Below are positions 1-8,087 of a stretch of 64,000 nucleotides of DNA, in pieces. Position 1 is the stretch's first letter, and every line of letters begins with the position of its first letter. The translations under genes and the position numbers were made by a program. This DNA is from Propionibacteriaceae bacterium. GTDB lineage: Bacteria; Actinomycetota; Actinomycetes; Propionibacteriales; Propionibacteriaceae. The stretch spans positions 1-64,000 of the forward strand of contig JAOPXN010000099.1 in the NCBI GenBank assembly GCA_025965155.1. Reading direction: 5' to 3'. The notes under the pieces are model-generated. The model made no database searches. It saw only the letters and a list, made by a program, of their open reading frames with translations, and was not told where the DNA came from.

Positions 1-434
1 TGGCCCGGATTGTCGACGAGCTTCAGATCGACGTATTCGCGGTCGGCATCCTGACCGACTTCCGGACCAAGATGTTCCCCGGCTCGCAACGCCTGGTCGA
101 GCTGTGCGACAAGATTGAGATCCTCCAGGTGCGGTCGCTGTGCTGGTGCGGCGAGCGAGCGACCCACAACGCACGCACCGTGAACGGCGTGATGGTCACC
201 GAGGGTGACCAGGTGGTCGTCGGGGACACCGCCGAGGATCAGGCCATCGTGGGCGGCGCCGCCGGCCAGACCGACGTCGACGGCGGAACCGCCGACGGCG
301 ATGCGGAGATCGTCGCCTACGAGGTGCTGTGCCGGCGGCACCACCGGCGGCGGCTCAGCCGCGCCGTGGCCCGGGCCACCTTCTCCGACCCGCTGCCGTT
401 CGAGCGCGAGGACGTCGAGGACTTCAGCTCCTGA
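1..434 (+). CDS. tdk: Thymidine kinase, C-terminal part (5' end outside window)
   Basis: The reading frame is open from base 3 and has no start in the window. Thymidine kinase phosphorylates thymidine to dTMP with ATP in the cytosolic pyrimidine salvage pathway. Seen here: a stretch ending GILTDFRTKMFPGSQRL, which matches the substrate-side region of bacterial type II thymidine kinases, then CWCGERATHNARTVNG and a terminal EVLCRRHHRRR. The two cysteine pairs of the zinc-binding lid are the CWC pair and the late C-RRHH segment. About 143 residues are present, roughly the last two thirds of the usual ~200-220. An acidic, alanine/glycine-rich insertion lies between the zinc-lid halves (around bases 225-310). 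The end is followed by a 95-bp gap and then the sulfurtransferase gene on the same strand. Confidence 0.93.
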   Translation, partial: ARIVDELQIDVFAVGILTDFRTKMFPGSQRLVELCDKIEILQVRSLCWCGERATHNARTVNGVMVTEGDQVVVGDTAEDQAIVGGAAGQTDVDGGTADGDAEIVAYEVLCRRHHRRRLSRAVARATFSDPLPFEREDVEDFSS

Positions 435-529
435 CCGGTGCAGGCTCCCTCGGTGCGGCTCGGCAGCGCCCGCTAGGGTCGAGCCGAACCGGTGGCAGGA
501 GTGAAGTCACCCGAGTTGGAAGGTGCCCC

Positions 530-1366
530 ATGGCTGATCTGATCGAAGCGTCCGAGCTGGCCCGGCTGCTTGAGACTGGCCCGATGCCGGTGTTGGCCGA
601 TGTGCGCTGGACGCTCGGCGGGCCGCCCGGGCTACCTGACTTCGAGCGAGCCCACCTGCCCGGGGCCCAGTACGTGGACCTCGAACAGGAGCTCTCCGCT
701 GAGCCGGGGGAGGGCGGTCGCCATCCGCTGCCGGCTCCCGCGGTGTTCCAACAGGCCATGCGGAGGATCGGCGTCAACAAAGACTCGGTCGTCGTGGTGT
801 ACGACGGCGGCAACGCGCTCGCGGCCGCGCGGCTGTGGTGGATGCTCACCGACGCCGGGCACACCTCCGTGCGGGTCCTCAACGGCGGTGTGGCCGCCTG
901 GGCCGCGGCCTCGCTGCCACTGGAGACCGGAGCGGCGGCGCAGGTCGCCCCGGGCGACTTCGTCGCAGCCCCCGGGCACCGGTCCCTGCTAGGGGCCGCT
1001 GAGGTGGCCGCGATGCTGGGACAGCCAAGCTCGGCGTCGCTGATCGACGTACGGGCTGCTGACCGGTACGCGGGCGAGTCGGAGCCGATCGACCCCGTTG
1101 CCGGGCACATTCCCGGCGCCATCAACCTGCCGTCGATGGCGAACATCGGTCCCGACGGGCGGTTCCTCGAGCCGGCCGTGATCGCTGCCCGGTACGCCGA
1201 AGTCGGGCAGGCGCCGGTGGTGTACTGCGGGTCCGGCATTACCGCCGCCCACACGCTGCTGGCGTTGTACGAAGTGGGTGTCCAGGATGCGGCAATTTAC
1301 GCCGGATCCTGGAGCGACTGGATTACCGATCCCAGCCGACCGGTAGCCACCGGTCGCACCCCCTGA
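530..1366 (+). CDS. Sulfurtransferase with two rhodanese domains (3-mercaptopyruvate type)
   Basis: A 278-residue protein made of two rhodanese folds: an inactive N-terminal one (about residues 5-130) and a catalytic C-terminal one (about 150-275). The active-site loop reads CGSGITA with the cysteine near residue 233. That loop form is typical of 3-mercaptopyruvate sulfurtransferases, whereas thiosulfate sulfurtransferases usually have an arginine-rich CRxGxR loop. It is expected to move sulfur from mercaptopyruvate or thiosulfate to a thiophilic acceptor in the cytoplasm. The start chosen is the ATG at 530, preceded by GGAAGG; the longer in-frame extension back to 329 runs through the thymidine kinase gene and is not credible. 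It stands alone and is followed by the convergent sepH gene. Substrate preference is an inference from the loop. Confidence 0.93.
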   Translation: MADLIEASELARLLETGPMPVLADVRWTLGGPPGLPDFERAHLPGAQYVDLEQELSAEPGEGGRHPLPAPAVFQQAMRRIGVNKDSVVVVYDGGNALAAARLWWMLTDAGHTSVRVLNGGVAAWAAASLPLETGAAAQVAPGDFVAAPGHRSLLGAAEVAAMLGQPSSASLIDVRAADRYAGESEPIDPVAGHIPGAINLPSMANIGPDGRFLEPAVIAARYAEVGQAPVVYCGSGITAAHTLLALYEVGVQDAAIYAGSWSDWITDPSRPVATGRTP

Positions 1367-1513
1367 CAGGGCCGCCGCGCGACTCACCCGGGTCAGCCCG
1401 GCGGTGTCCATTTTTCGGCCGCTCATGGTCACCGTGGGCAGCGACACACCGGTCGGCGGGTCCGGCCGCGACGACGAGGGGTCGATAACTGGACGCCAGT
1501 GGTCCAGCAGCGT

Positions 1514-3379
1514 TCAGCTGGGCCGCTTAGGCCCGCCGAACATGATCTCGTCCCAGCTCGGCACCGAGGCCCGCTTGCGCTTCGCCGGCGGCTTCTTCGG
1601 GGCGCCGGGATGAGCCTCCGGCTCCGGTTCCCCCTCGGACGCGTCCAGCGGGAGCGGCTGAGCCGCCGGCTCCGCTGGTACCTCGGTGGCCTGCACCGGG
1701 GTCTCCGCCGGAGCGGTCGGTAGCGCCGGCTCCTGTGAAGCGGTGACTACTGCGGGGTGCTGCGGGGAGGTGTCCACCGCGGGTTCCTGCGCAGCCGTGT
1801 CCCCTGCAGGCTCGGTCGGAGCCGGGTCCGCTGCGCGTTCAGTCGGAGCAGTCTCGGGTACAGGCTGGTTCGGAGCACTCTGCCTCGACGGCTCTCGTGG
1901 AGTAGGCGCCTTATAGGCGGTGGACTCAGGGATCTCCCGCTGCATCGTCGTCTCAGGGACTTCGGGCTGCAACAGTCCCGGCCAAGCCTCATCCTCCAAG
2001 GGCGGGTTGAGCGCGTGGGCGTTTGACTCCGTCATCGTGGTAATTGGGGAGCCGCGGCGCCATTCGTCATCCGGGGTTTCGGGGTCCAGCGGGTCGTGCT
2101 CGCTGGGCTCAACCGGGTAGTCCACGACGATGGCGGGCTCCCAACCGGCATTGTCCGTCTCCGGGACGGCGCTCGCATCACTCAGGCCGCTGTAGACCCG
2201 AGGAGAGTCCTCGGCGTAGCCGTCGCCGCCGAGCATCCCGTAGAGGGCCTCGAGCTCGGAGCGCTCGGCCGCCGCCTCCTCCTCCAGCGCCTCCTCGTGC
2301 TCCTGGTCCCAGGTCAGTGAGGACACCTCGAAGTGCGCCGCCTGGTTGAACTCGCTCCGGTCGCCCGCTTCGAGATCCTCCAGCTCGCCTTCGGTGTCCT
2401 CAGCCTCCACGTCGGCCTCGGTGTCCGCGCCGACCGCAACCGCTGCGCTCGCCTCGGTTGCTTCGCCGTCATCGCTGGCAGCGGTGGCTTCCTGCACACG
2501 ACCGGTGTCCCCGTCGCCTTCCGACTGCCTCGCCGAACCGTCGGTCGCCGGCTCCCGATCTGACTCATCGGACTCGTACCTGCCGAGGTCGGCAATCTCG
2601 GCTTCGACGGCTGAGGCGACCGCATGCAGCCGGCTGACCGACGCGCTCGACTCCTCGACCGGCGGCAGCGCTGGGGGCAGCGGGGGTGGGGCGGGCTCCT
2701 GGATCGCCCGGACCAGGGCCAGCTCGTCGCTGAGGTCAAGCGTGGGCTCGGTGTCGGGTTCGGACGCCTCAGGGCGGCGGCGTCCGGGCTGAGGACCCTT
2801 GACGGAGGAGTGCTCGCCGAGCACCCAACGGGCTTCGTCGTTCCCGGCCACCGAGAACCGCCCAGCGATGTCGTAGTAGAACACCGCCTCGCGTTCGGCT
2901 TCGCCCGAGCGGTACGCCGCGCTCACCGACCAGCGGCCATCCTCCATCCGGAACGAGTCCCACTCGACGGTGTCGATGTCGACGCCACGAGAGACAAGGC
3001 GTTCGGTCAGGGCGAACCGCAGGTTGCGGTGCCCCGAGGTCTCGCCGCGCCGGCGCACCGACGCCGCCATGGCCAGCCGGGCGACGTGATCCCGTTCGGC
3101 CAGTACGGGCGCCGCAAAACGTTCTACTCGATCAAGCGGAATACCCGCGACTCGGGCCACGTCCTCGAGCGACTCCCCGGCCCGGATCCGCGTCTGAATG
3201 TCGCGAGGTGTTAGTGCGCTGTCCATCTCGATCTCCAGTTGTCCGAGTCGTGGTCGGTCGCCGCGCAACGCTGCGCGCAGCCGATCGTCGGCCGGTATAC
3301 CCAGTTCCTCACCTGTGTCGGTCACCACAATCAGGGTCTGCCCGTCTTGGCTCAGTCCCACAAGTCGCGCAGTGCGCAT
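1514..3379 (-). CDS. sepH: SepH-like cell division protein (DUF3071)
   Basis: A 621-residue protein. The N-terminal ~165 residues begin MRTARLVGLSQDGQTLIV and contain a helix-turn-helix-like segment (about residues 57-90, LTPRDIQTRIRAGESLEDVA). This is the DUF3071 domain of SepH, which in Streptomyces and Mycobacterium binds FtsZ and stimulates its assembly. The middle (about 200-560) is acidic, proline- and alanine-rich and probably disordered. The last residues, RASVPSWDEIMFG, match the short conserved C-terminal motif of the family. The linker carries six 9-residue repeats, annotated separately. The ATG at 3379 has GAGGAG about 11 nt upstream. The gene is divergent from the TRIC-like channel gene. 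It is longer than many homologues because of the linker. Confidence 0.93.
   Translation of the reverse strand: MRTARLVGLSQDGQTLIVVTDTGEELGIPADDRLRAALRGDRPRLGQLEIEMDSALTPRDIQTRIRAGESLEDVARVAGIPLDRVERFAAPVLAERDHVARLAMAASVRRRGETSGHRNLRFALTERLVSRGVDIDTVEWDSFRMEDGRWSVSAAYRSGEAEREAVFYYDIAGRFSVAGNDEARWVLGEHSSVKGPQPGRRRPEASEPDTEPTLDLSDELALVRAIQEPAPPPLPPALPPVEESSASVSRLHAVASAVEAEIADLGRYESDESDREPATDGSARQSEGDGDTGRVQEATAASDDGEATEASAAVAVGADTEADVEAEDTEGELEDLEAGDRSEFNQAAHFEVSSLTWDQEHEEALEEEAAAERSELEALYGMLGGDGYAEDSPRVYSGLSDASAVPETDNAGWEPAIVVDYPVEPSEHDPLDPETPDDEWRRGSPITTMTESNAHALNPPLEDEAWPGLLQPEVPETTMQREIPESTAYKAPTPREPSRQSAPNQPVPETAPTERAADPAPTEPAGDTAAQEPAVDTSPQHPAVVTASQEPALPTAPAETPVQATEVPAEPAAQPLPLDASEGEPEPEAHPGAPKKPPAKRKRASVPSWDEIMFGGPKRPS
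1703..1864. repeat. Six degenerate 27-nt tandem units inside sepH
   Basis: Reading the coding strand, six consecutive 9-residue units are aligned: PVPETAPTE, RAADPAPTE, PAGDTAAQE, PAVDTSPQH, PAVVTASQE and PALPTAPAE. Each is exactly 27 nt, without gaps. The pattern (P/A-rich start, T at position 5, Q/T then E at the end) shows a minisatellite that expanded in frame and then diverged. It lies in the disordered linker before the C-terminal motif, where length change is likely tolerated. Confidence 0.8.
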
Positions 3380-3549
3380 TGATCGGGCCGCTCCTCGGTG
3401 TGGTGTCCATCGTGTGCAGCCAACCTACTCTGCCCACCCAGCAATTGCCGGAGGCACTCACCTCCTGAACCGTCCGGGACAGTTAGGGTTCTACCCGTGC
3501 GTTTCACGTCGCTGCTGCACTCCTGCTCCGCCCCGGGATCGTAGCGCGG

Positions 3550-4167
3550 ATGAACACTGTGCAGGTCTCCCTGGACCTCGCCGGGATCTTCGTCTTCGCC
3601 CTCTCCGGGGCGCTGGTCGGTATCCGCAAGGACCTGGACGTGCTCGGCGTGCTGGTGCTGGCCGGGGTCACCGGCCTCGGCGGTGGAATCCTGCGGGACG
3701 TCCTGATTGGTGCCGTTCCGCCCGCCAGCCTCGGGGACTGGCGTTATCTTGTGGTCCCAGCCGTGGCCGGGGTGGTGGCTTTCCGGTTCCATCCGCGCCT
3801 GGCTCGGATCGAACGGCACATCAACGTCTTCGACGCCCTGGGGCTTGGCTTGTTCTGCGTCACCGGTACGGCGAAGGCGATGCTGTACGGGCTCGGCCCG
3901 GTCCCGAGTGCACTGCTCGGGATGCTCACCAGCATCGGCGGTGGCGTCCTTCGGGATCTGCTCGCCGGACGTACCCCGCTGGTGCTTAAACAGGAGGTGT
4001 ACGCCCTGCCGGCGCTGGCCGGAGCGACGGTCGTGGCGGTCACCTGGGAACTGGGGCTGTACCGGTCGTGGGTGGCCATCGTTGCCGCCGTTCTGTGCAT
4101 CACGCTGAGGCTGCTGGCGATCAGGTTCCGCTGGGACGCGCCCAAGGCAAACGGCCTGGTCCGGTGA
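3550..4167 (+). CDS. Trimeric intracellular cation channel (TRIC) family protein, UPF0126
   Basis: A 205-residue integral membrane protein with two copies of the UPF0126 unit. The repeats are marked by GLGGGILRDVLIG (about residue 40) and SIGGGVLRDLLAG (about residue 127), each followed by a hydrophobic helix. About seven membrane helices are expected. Bacterial members form homotrimeric cation channels in structural work; some have been proposed to carry glycine, so the substrate here is unknown. The ATG at 3550 fits the first hydrophobic helix closely. It lies on the same strand as, and 24 bp before, the acyltransferase gene, so the two may be co-transcribed, though no functional link is known. 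Confidence 0.9.
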   Translation: MNTVQVSLDLAGIFVFALSGALVGIRKDLDVLGVLVLAGVTGLGGGILRDVLIGAVPPASLGDWRYLVVPAVAGVVAFRFHPRLARIERHINVFDALGLGLFCVTGTAKAMLYGLGPVPSALLGMLTSIGGGVLRDLLAGRTPLVLKQEVYALPALAGATVVAVTWELGLYRSWVAIVAAVLCITLRLLAIRFRWDAPKANGLVR

Positions 4168-4191
4168 GCTGAGCCGGTAGTATTCGGGCAC

Positions 4192-6351
4192 GTGGGGGCA
4201 ACGGTCAGTGAACACCGGGCCGTCGCCTCCAGACCGGTGGCGCCGGACCGTACGTCGACGTCTCGAAACGGTCGCCGTTTCCGAGCCGACATCCAGGGGC
4301 TGCGGGCGGTCGCCGTCTCCCTCGTCGTGGTCTATCACCTCGTCCCGGCCTCTCTGACGGGGGGTTTCGTCGGTGTCGACGTGTTCTTCGTCATCTCCGG
4401 CTTCCTGATCACCTCCCACCTCGTCAGCAAGCTGCCGCGCAACGGTGCCGACCTGGTGAACTTCTGGCGCAGCAGAATCCGCCGGTTGCTGCCTGCCTCC
4501 CTGCTGGTGATCCTGGCGGCCCTGGTTGCCTCCCGGCTGGTGGCGCCGGCGACCCGCTGGCACGACGTCGGGATGCAGGCCATCGCCTCGGCCCTGTACG
4601 TGCAGAACTGGACCCTGTCGGCGCAGTCAGTGGACTACCTGGCCGCCGAGAACGCCGCCACCGCGCTGCAGCACTTCTGGTCGCTGTCGGTGGAGGAGCA
4701 GTTCTATCTGGTCTGGCCGGTGCTGATTCTTGCGGCCGGCGCGGTTGCGTCGCGCCGCGGGCTCCCAGCTCTGGGGCTGATCCGGGTTGTGGTGGTCGGC
4801 GTGTTCGCCGCGTCGCTGCTCGCGTCGGTGATCCTGACCGCGGCCGAACCGGCCAGCGCCTACTTCGTCACCCCGACCCGGATGTGGGAGCTTGCTGCCG
4901 GTGGGCTGGTCGCTGTGTTCCCGACCGCTTTCGCTCGGCTGTCGGCTCCGGCGGCAGGCCTACTGGCCTGGGTCGGCATCGGCGGAGTCGTCGCCGCCGC
5001 CGTGCTGTACGACGGCTCGGTCCCGTTTCCCGGAGTGGCCGCCCTGCTGCCGGTGCTGAGCACCGCGCTGGTCATCGGCGTCGCTGCTCGGGCCAGGTTC
5101 TCCCCCGCCGGTGCCCTTGGCATGGGCCCGGTGCAGTGGCTCGGCGACGTGTCCTACTCCGTCTACCTGTGGCACTGGCCGCTCATCGTCTTGGTCCCGT
5201 ACGTGAGCGGCGGCTCGCTTGGTGCACTGGACCGCACCGTCATTGTCATCACCACCTTGCTGCTGGCGGCCGCCACGAAGGCCTGGGTCGAAGACCCGTT
5301 CCGTAGAGCGCGCGTCGAGGACCCGTTCCGTAGAGCGCGCGTCGCGGGCCCATCCCGTACCGGCGCGCTGCCGCTGGCCCCACTGCGGTTCGCCCTCGCG
5401 GGCATGGTGGTCATCTCCCTGTTGGCGGGCCTGCTGCTGCTGGAGGTGCGGCACCGGGAGCAGGTGGCCGTGGCCCGTCTCAGCGCAGCCGTCAACGGCG
5501 ACGACCCCTGCTTCGGCGCGGCGGCGCTGCACGCGGGTGCCGACCGCTGCCCCGTCAACCCCTCCGCACCGGTGGTCCCGACCGCCGAGCTGGCGGCCCG
5601 GGACAAGTCAGCTGCCTATGCCGACGACTGCTGGACCGGGGCGCCGTACGATCGCCGCCGAACCTGCACCTACGGGGACGGGCCGACGCAGGTGGCGCTG
5701 GTGGGGAACTCCCACGCGGGCCAGTGGCTGCCGGCGCTGCAGCCGTTGGCCGATGAGCTGGGACTGACCATCACTACCTACCTGGTCTCCCAGTGCAACG
5801 CCTCGGATGCCCCGCTGCGCTTTGACACTGCTGAGAAGACTCAGGGATGCCTGGACTGGGGCCGGTGGGCGCAGGGGCAGACTCAGGGGGACCGCTACGA
5901 CCTGGTGATCACCTCCGAACGCAACTCGCTTCCGGTACGGGGCGTGGCCGCCGCCGAGCAGGAGGACGCTGCTGTCCAGGGCTACGCCGGCTACCTGGCC
6001 CGCTGGTCGGAAGCCAAGACGAAGATCCTCATCATCAAAGACACCCCCGACCCCGGCCGCACCCTGCGTTCGGTACCCGACTGTGTGGCTGCCAATGCTG
6101 AGAACTGGGCTGTCTGCTCCGGGTCCCGGTCGGAATGGGCGTCGCTCGATCCGCTGGTGACAGCCGCGGCGAAGGCGGACGATGAGCGGATCCAGACGGT
6201 CGACCTGACCGACCTGATCTGCGACCCCGAGCGGTGCAACGGTGTGACTGGAGGAGTCGTCACCTACTTCGACGCCTCCCATCTCACCGCAACGTACGCC
6301 GCAACACTGGCGCCGTACTTGCGTTCTGCGGTGCAGGGTGCCCTCGACTAG
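4192..6351 (+). CDS. Membrane acyltransferase 3 with C-terminal SGNH domain (OatA-like)
   Basis: A 719-residue protein beginning at a GTG. Residues ~25-390 are an acyltransferase-3 domain with about ten membrane helices: it opens with DIQGLRAVAVSLVVVYHL and includes the VGVDVFFVISGFLI and FWSLSVEEQFYLVWP motifs. After a last membrane helix (~395-415) comes an extracellular SGNH-type domain: GNSHAGQW holds the block-I serine near residue 505, and DASHLT near residue 694 is the Asp/His block. Such AT3-SGNH fusions O-acetylate peptidoglycan, O-antigen or wall polymers outside the membrane. As the first gene of the glycopolymer locus it probably decorates the locus product; the acceptor is inferred. 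An in-frame 27-nt duplication lies just after the TM domain. Confidence 0.93.
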   Translation: MGATVSEHRAVASRPVAPDRTSTSRNGRRFRADIQGLRAVAVSLVVVYHLVPASLTGGFVGVDVFFVISGFLITSHLVSKLPRNGADLVNFWRSRIRRLLPASLLVILAALVASRLVAPATRWHDVGMQAIASALYVQNWTLSAQSVDYLAAENAATALQHFWSLSVEEQFYLVWPVLILAAGAVASRRGLPALGLIRVVVVGVFAASLLASVILTAAEPASAYFVTPTRMWELAAGGLVAVFPTAFARLSAPAAGLLAWVGIGGVVAAAVLYDGSVPFPGVAALLPVLSTALVIGVAARARFSPAGALGMGPVQWLGDVSYSVYLWHWPLIVLVPYVSGGSLGALDRTVIVITTLLLAAATKAWVEDPFRRARVEDPFRRARVAGPSRTGALPLAPLRFALAGMVVISLLAGLLLLEVRHREQVAVARLSAAVNGDDPCFGAAALHAGADRCPVNPSAPVVPTAELAARDKSAAYADDCWTGAPYDRRRTCTYGDGPTQVALVGNSHAGQWLPALQPLADELGLTITTYLVSQCNASDAPLRFDTAEKTQGCLDWGRWAQGQTQGDRYDLVITSERNSLPVRGVAAAEQEDAAVQGYAGYLARWSEAKTKILIIKDTPDPGRTLRSVPDCVAANAENWAVCSGSRSEWASLDPLVTAAAKADDERIQTVDLTDLICDPERCNGVTGGVVTYFDASHLTATYAATLAPYLRSAVQGALD
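5287..5367. repeat. 27-nt tandem duplication in acyltransferase gene
   Basis: Two nearly identical 27-nt copies (5287-5313 and 5314-5340, one mismatch) encode VEDPFRRAR twice. A diverged third unit (5341-5367) encodes VAGPSRTGA. The first copy is the usual conserved E-x-P-F-R-R end of the acyltransferase-3 domain, so the second looks like a recent in-frame duplication that pushes the following helix away by nine residues. Confidence 0.88.
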
Positions 6352-6395
6352 CGTCTTTTTCCAACGAAGCAGCCCGAACACTAGGATTTCCTCTC

Positions 6396-8087
6396 ATGCT
6401 TAAACAGTCGGTCGCCCGGTCCCTGCGCCTTGTCCAACTCCGGGTGCAGCGCCGCACGACGGCGCGCCTGGTGCTGGCCCGCGCCCGAGCGCGTCAGGTC
6501 TTCGGTCGCGCAACACCGCGGTCAGTGGCGGGTTCGACGGCAGCAGGAAGGGTGCAGGGTCCGACCGAGCAGCGGCGAGCCGACACGGTTGTGGTCAAGC
6601 TCCAAGGAACGCCGGTCGAGGCTCGGGTCGACCCCGGGCTGCACCTCTCGACGCAGCGGCGGGCGGCCTTCGACCTGGTCAAGTCGGCCCTGGTCGACGC
6701 CGGGCTCCAATGCTGGCACCTTCCGCGCATCGGTATTGGCCGGCTGGTGCTGGGAGTCGATGCGGCTGACCGGCAGGCGGTCCAGACCGTGTTGGCAGAG
6801 CACCCGGTACTGCGCGACTGGTACCGCGATCGGCTCAACCATCGCGGACAGCTCACCTCTCGGCTCGAGCGGGCCGGGGACGGACTGCCGGACTCGGTGC
6901 CGGCCATCGCGGTCTGGGAGCACGTCGTCGCCGACCCGAACTCGTCGTTCGGCGCCTCCGAGCTGCAGGGAGTCGAGATCCAGTTCTGGACCCGGCCAGA
7001 AGACGCACTTGAGCCGACCTTGATGAGCCCGGTGCCCAGTGCCACCGTGACGCTGCTGCTGGAGTCGGAAGTACGCGACCTGCAAGGCGCGGCGCCAGCG
7101 ATGTTCAACCGCCGGCACGCCAGCAAGGTCGGGTTCGACATCGACATCGTCTACACCTGGGTCGACGGCTCGGATGAGACGTGGTTGGCGCAAAAGCTCG
7201 CCGCCTCCGGGCGCCCGTCCGGCAGGGTCCACACCGAGCGCGCCCATGACGAGTCCCGCTTCGCCGACCATGACGAGCTCCGCTACAGCCTGCGCTCGGT
7301 CGAGCAGTTCGCCCCATGGGTCAACCACATCTGGATCGTCACGTCCGGGCAGCGTCCGGCCTGGCTGGCGGACCATCCGAAGGTCACCGTCGTCAGCCAC
7401 CAGGAGATCTGGCCAGACCAGGAAGGCTTGCCCACCTTCAACTCGCATGCCATCGAGGCTTGCCTGCACAGGATTCCGGGCCTGTCGGAACACTTCCTCT
7501 ACCTCAACGACGACATGATCTTCGGTCGACCGGTGGCGCCGGAGCTGTTCTTCCAGGGCAGTGGGCTGGGCAGGTTCTTCTGGTCGCGTGCTCTGGTCGA
7601 CTACCTACCCAGCTACCGTGGGGAGATCGCCTCAACCTCCGCCGCCAAGAACGCCCGCCGGTTGATCGAGGAACGTTTCGGGGTCACCTTCTCTCGGAAG
7701 TTCTTCCACGCCGCGTACCCGCTGCGGGTCTCGGTGCTGGAGGAGCTGGAGCGCGAGTTCCCTGACGTGTTCAAGGCCACCCGCCGAGCCTCCTTCCGGA
7801 CCACCGATGATGTGGCTGCGGCCGGGTCGCTCTACTTCAACTACGCCTACGTCACCGGGCGCGCGGTCCCGGGCGTGATCCGCTATGACTACGTCGATCC
7901 GGCGGTGCCGATCGGTCTGGCGAAGATGGACAACATCCTGCGGAACCGCACGTTCGACGCGTTCTGCATCAACGACGGCGGAACCCCGCAGACGATGGAG
8001 GAGCGGCAGGACACCGACCGCGAGATCCGCCGGTTCCTCGCCACCTACCTGCCGGTCCGGTCCGAGTTCGAGATCGAGCAGTCCTAG
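6396..8087 (+). CDS. Stealth family sugar-phosphate transferase (first of three)
   Basis: A 563-residue protein. It contains the Stealth conserved regions in order: CR1 at about residue 248 (IDIVYTWVDGSD), CR2 at about 290-385 (DELRYSLRSVEQFAPW, then TFNSHAIE and YLNDDM), CR3 at about 425-490, and CR4 near 520 (FCINDG). Stealth proteins transfer hexose-1-phosphate from a nucleotide sugar to a sugar hydroxyl, making the phosphodiesters of many capsules; animal GNPTAB is a homologue. The ~240 residues before CR1 are not recognised but resemble the corresponding part of the other two Stealth proteins here in layout. The ATG at 6396 is chosen because it follows the previous stop and has AGGA upstream. 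Its stop overlaps the convergent next gene by 3 bp (8085-8087). Confidence 0.93.
   Translation: MLKQSVARSLRLVQLRVQRRTTARLVLARARARQVFGRATPRSVAGSTAAGRVQGPTEQRRADTVVVKLQGTPVEARVDPGLHLSTQRRAAFDLVKSALVDAGLQCWHLPRIGIGRLVLGVDAADRQAVQTVLAEHPVLRDWYRDRLNHRGQLTSRLERAGDGLPDSVPAIAVWEHVVADPNSSFGASELQGVEIQFWTRPEDALEPTLMSPVPSATVTLLLESEVRDLQGAAPAMFNRRHASKVGFDIDIVYTWVDGSDETWLAQKLAASGRPSGRVHTERAHDESRFADHDELRYSLRSVEQFAPWVNHIWIVTSGQRPAWLADHPKVTVVSHQEIWPDQEGLPTFNSHAIEACLHRIPGLSEHFLYLNDDMIFGRPVAPELFFQGSGLGRFFWSRALVDYLPSYRGEIASTSAAKNARRLIEERFGVTFSRKFFHAAYPLRVSVLEELEREFPDVFKATRRASFRTTDDVAAAGSLYFNYAYVTGRAVPGVIRYDYVDPAVPIGLAKMDNILRNRTFDAFCINDGGTPQTMEERQDTDREIRRFLATYLPVRSEFEIEQS

Noticed and set aside
3352-4563. 403-codon minus-strand open frame
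   Set aside because: Antisense to the TRIC-like and acyltransferase genes, extremely rich in G, R, H and D; no family features.
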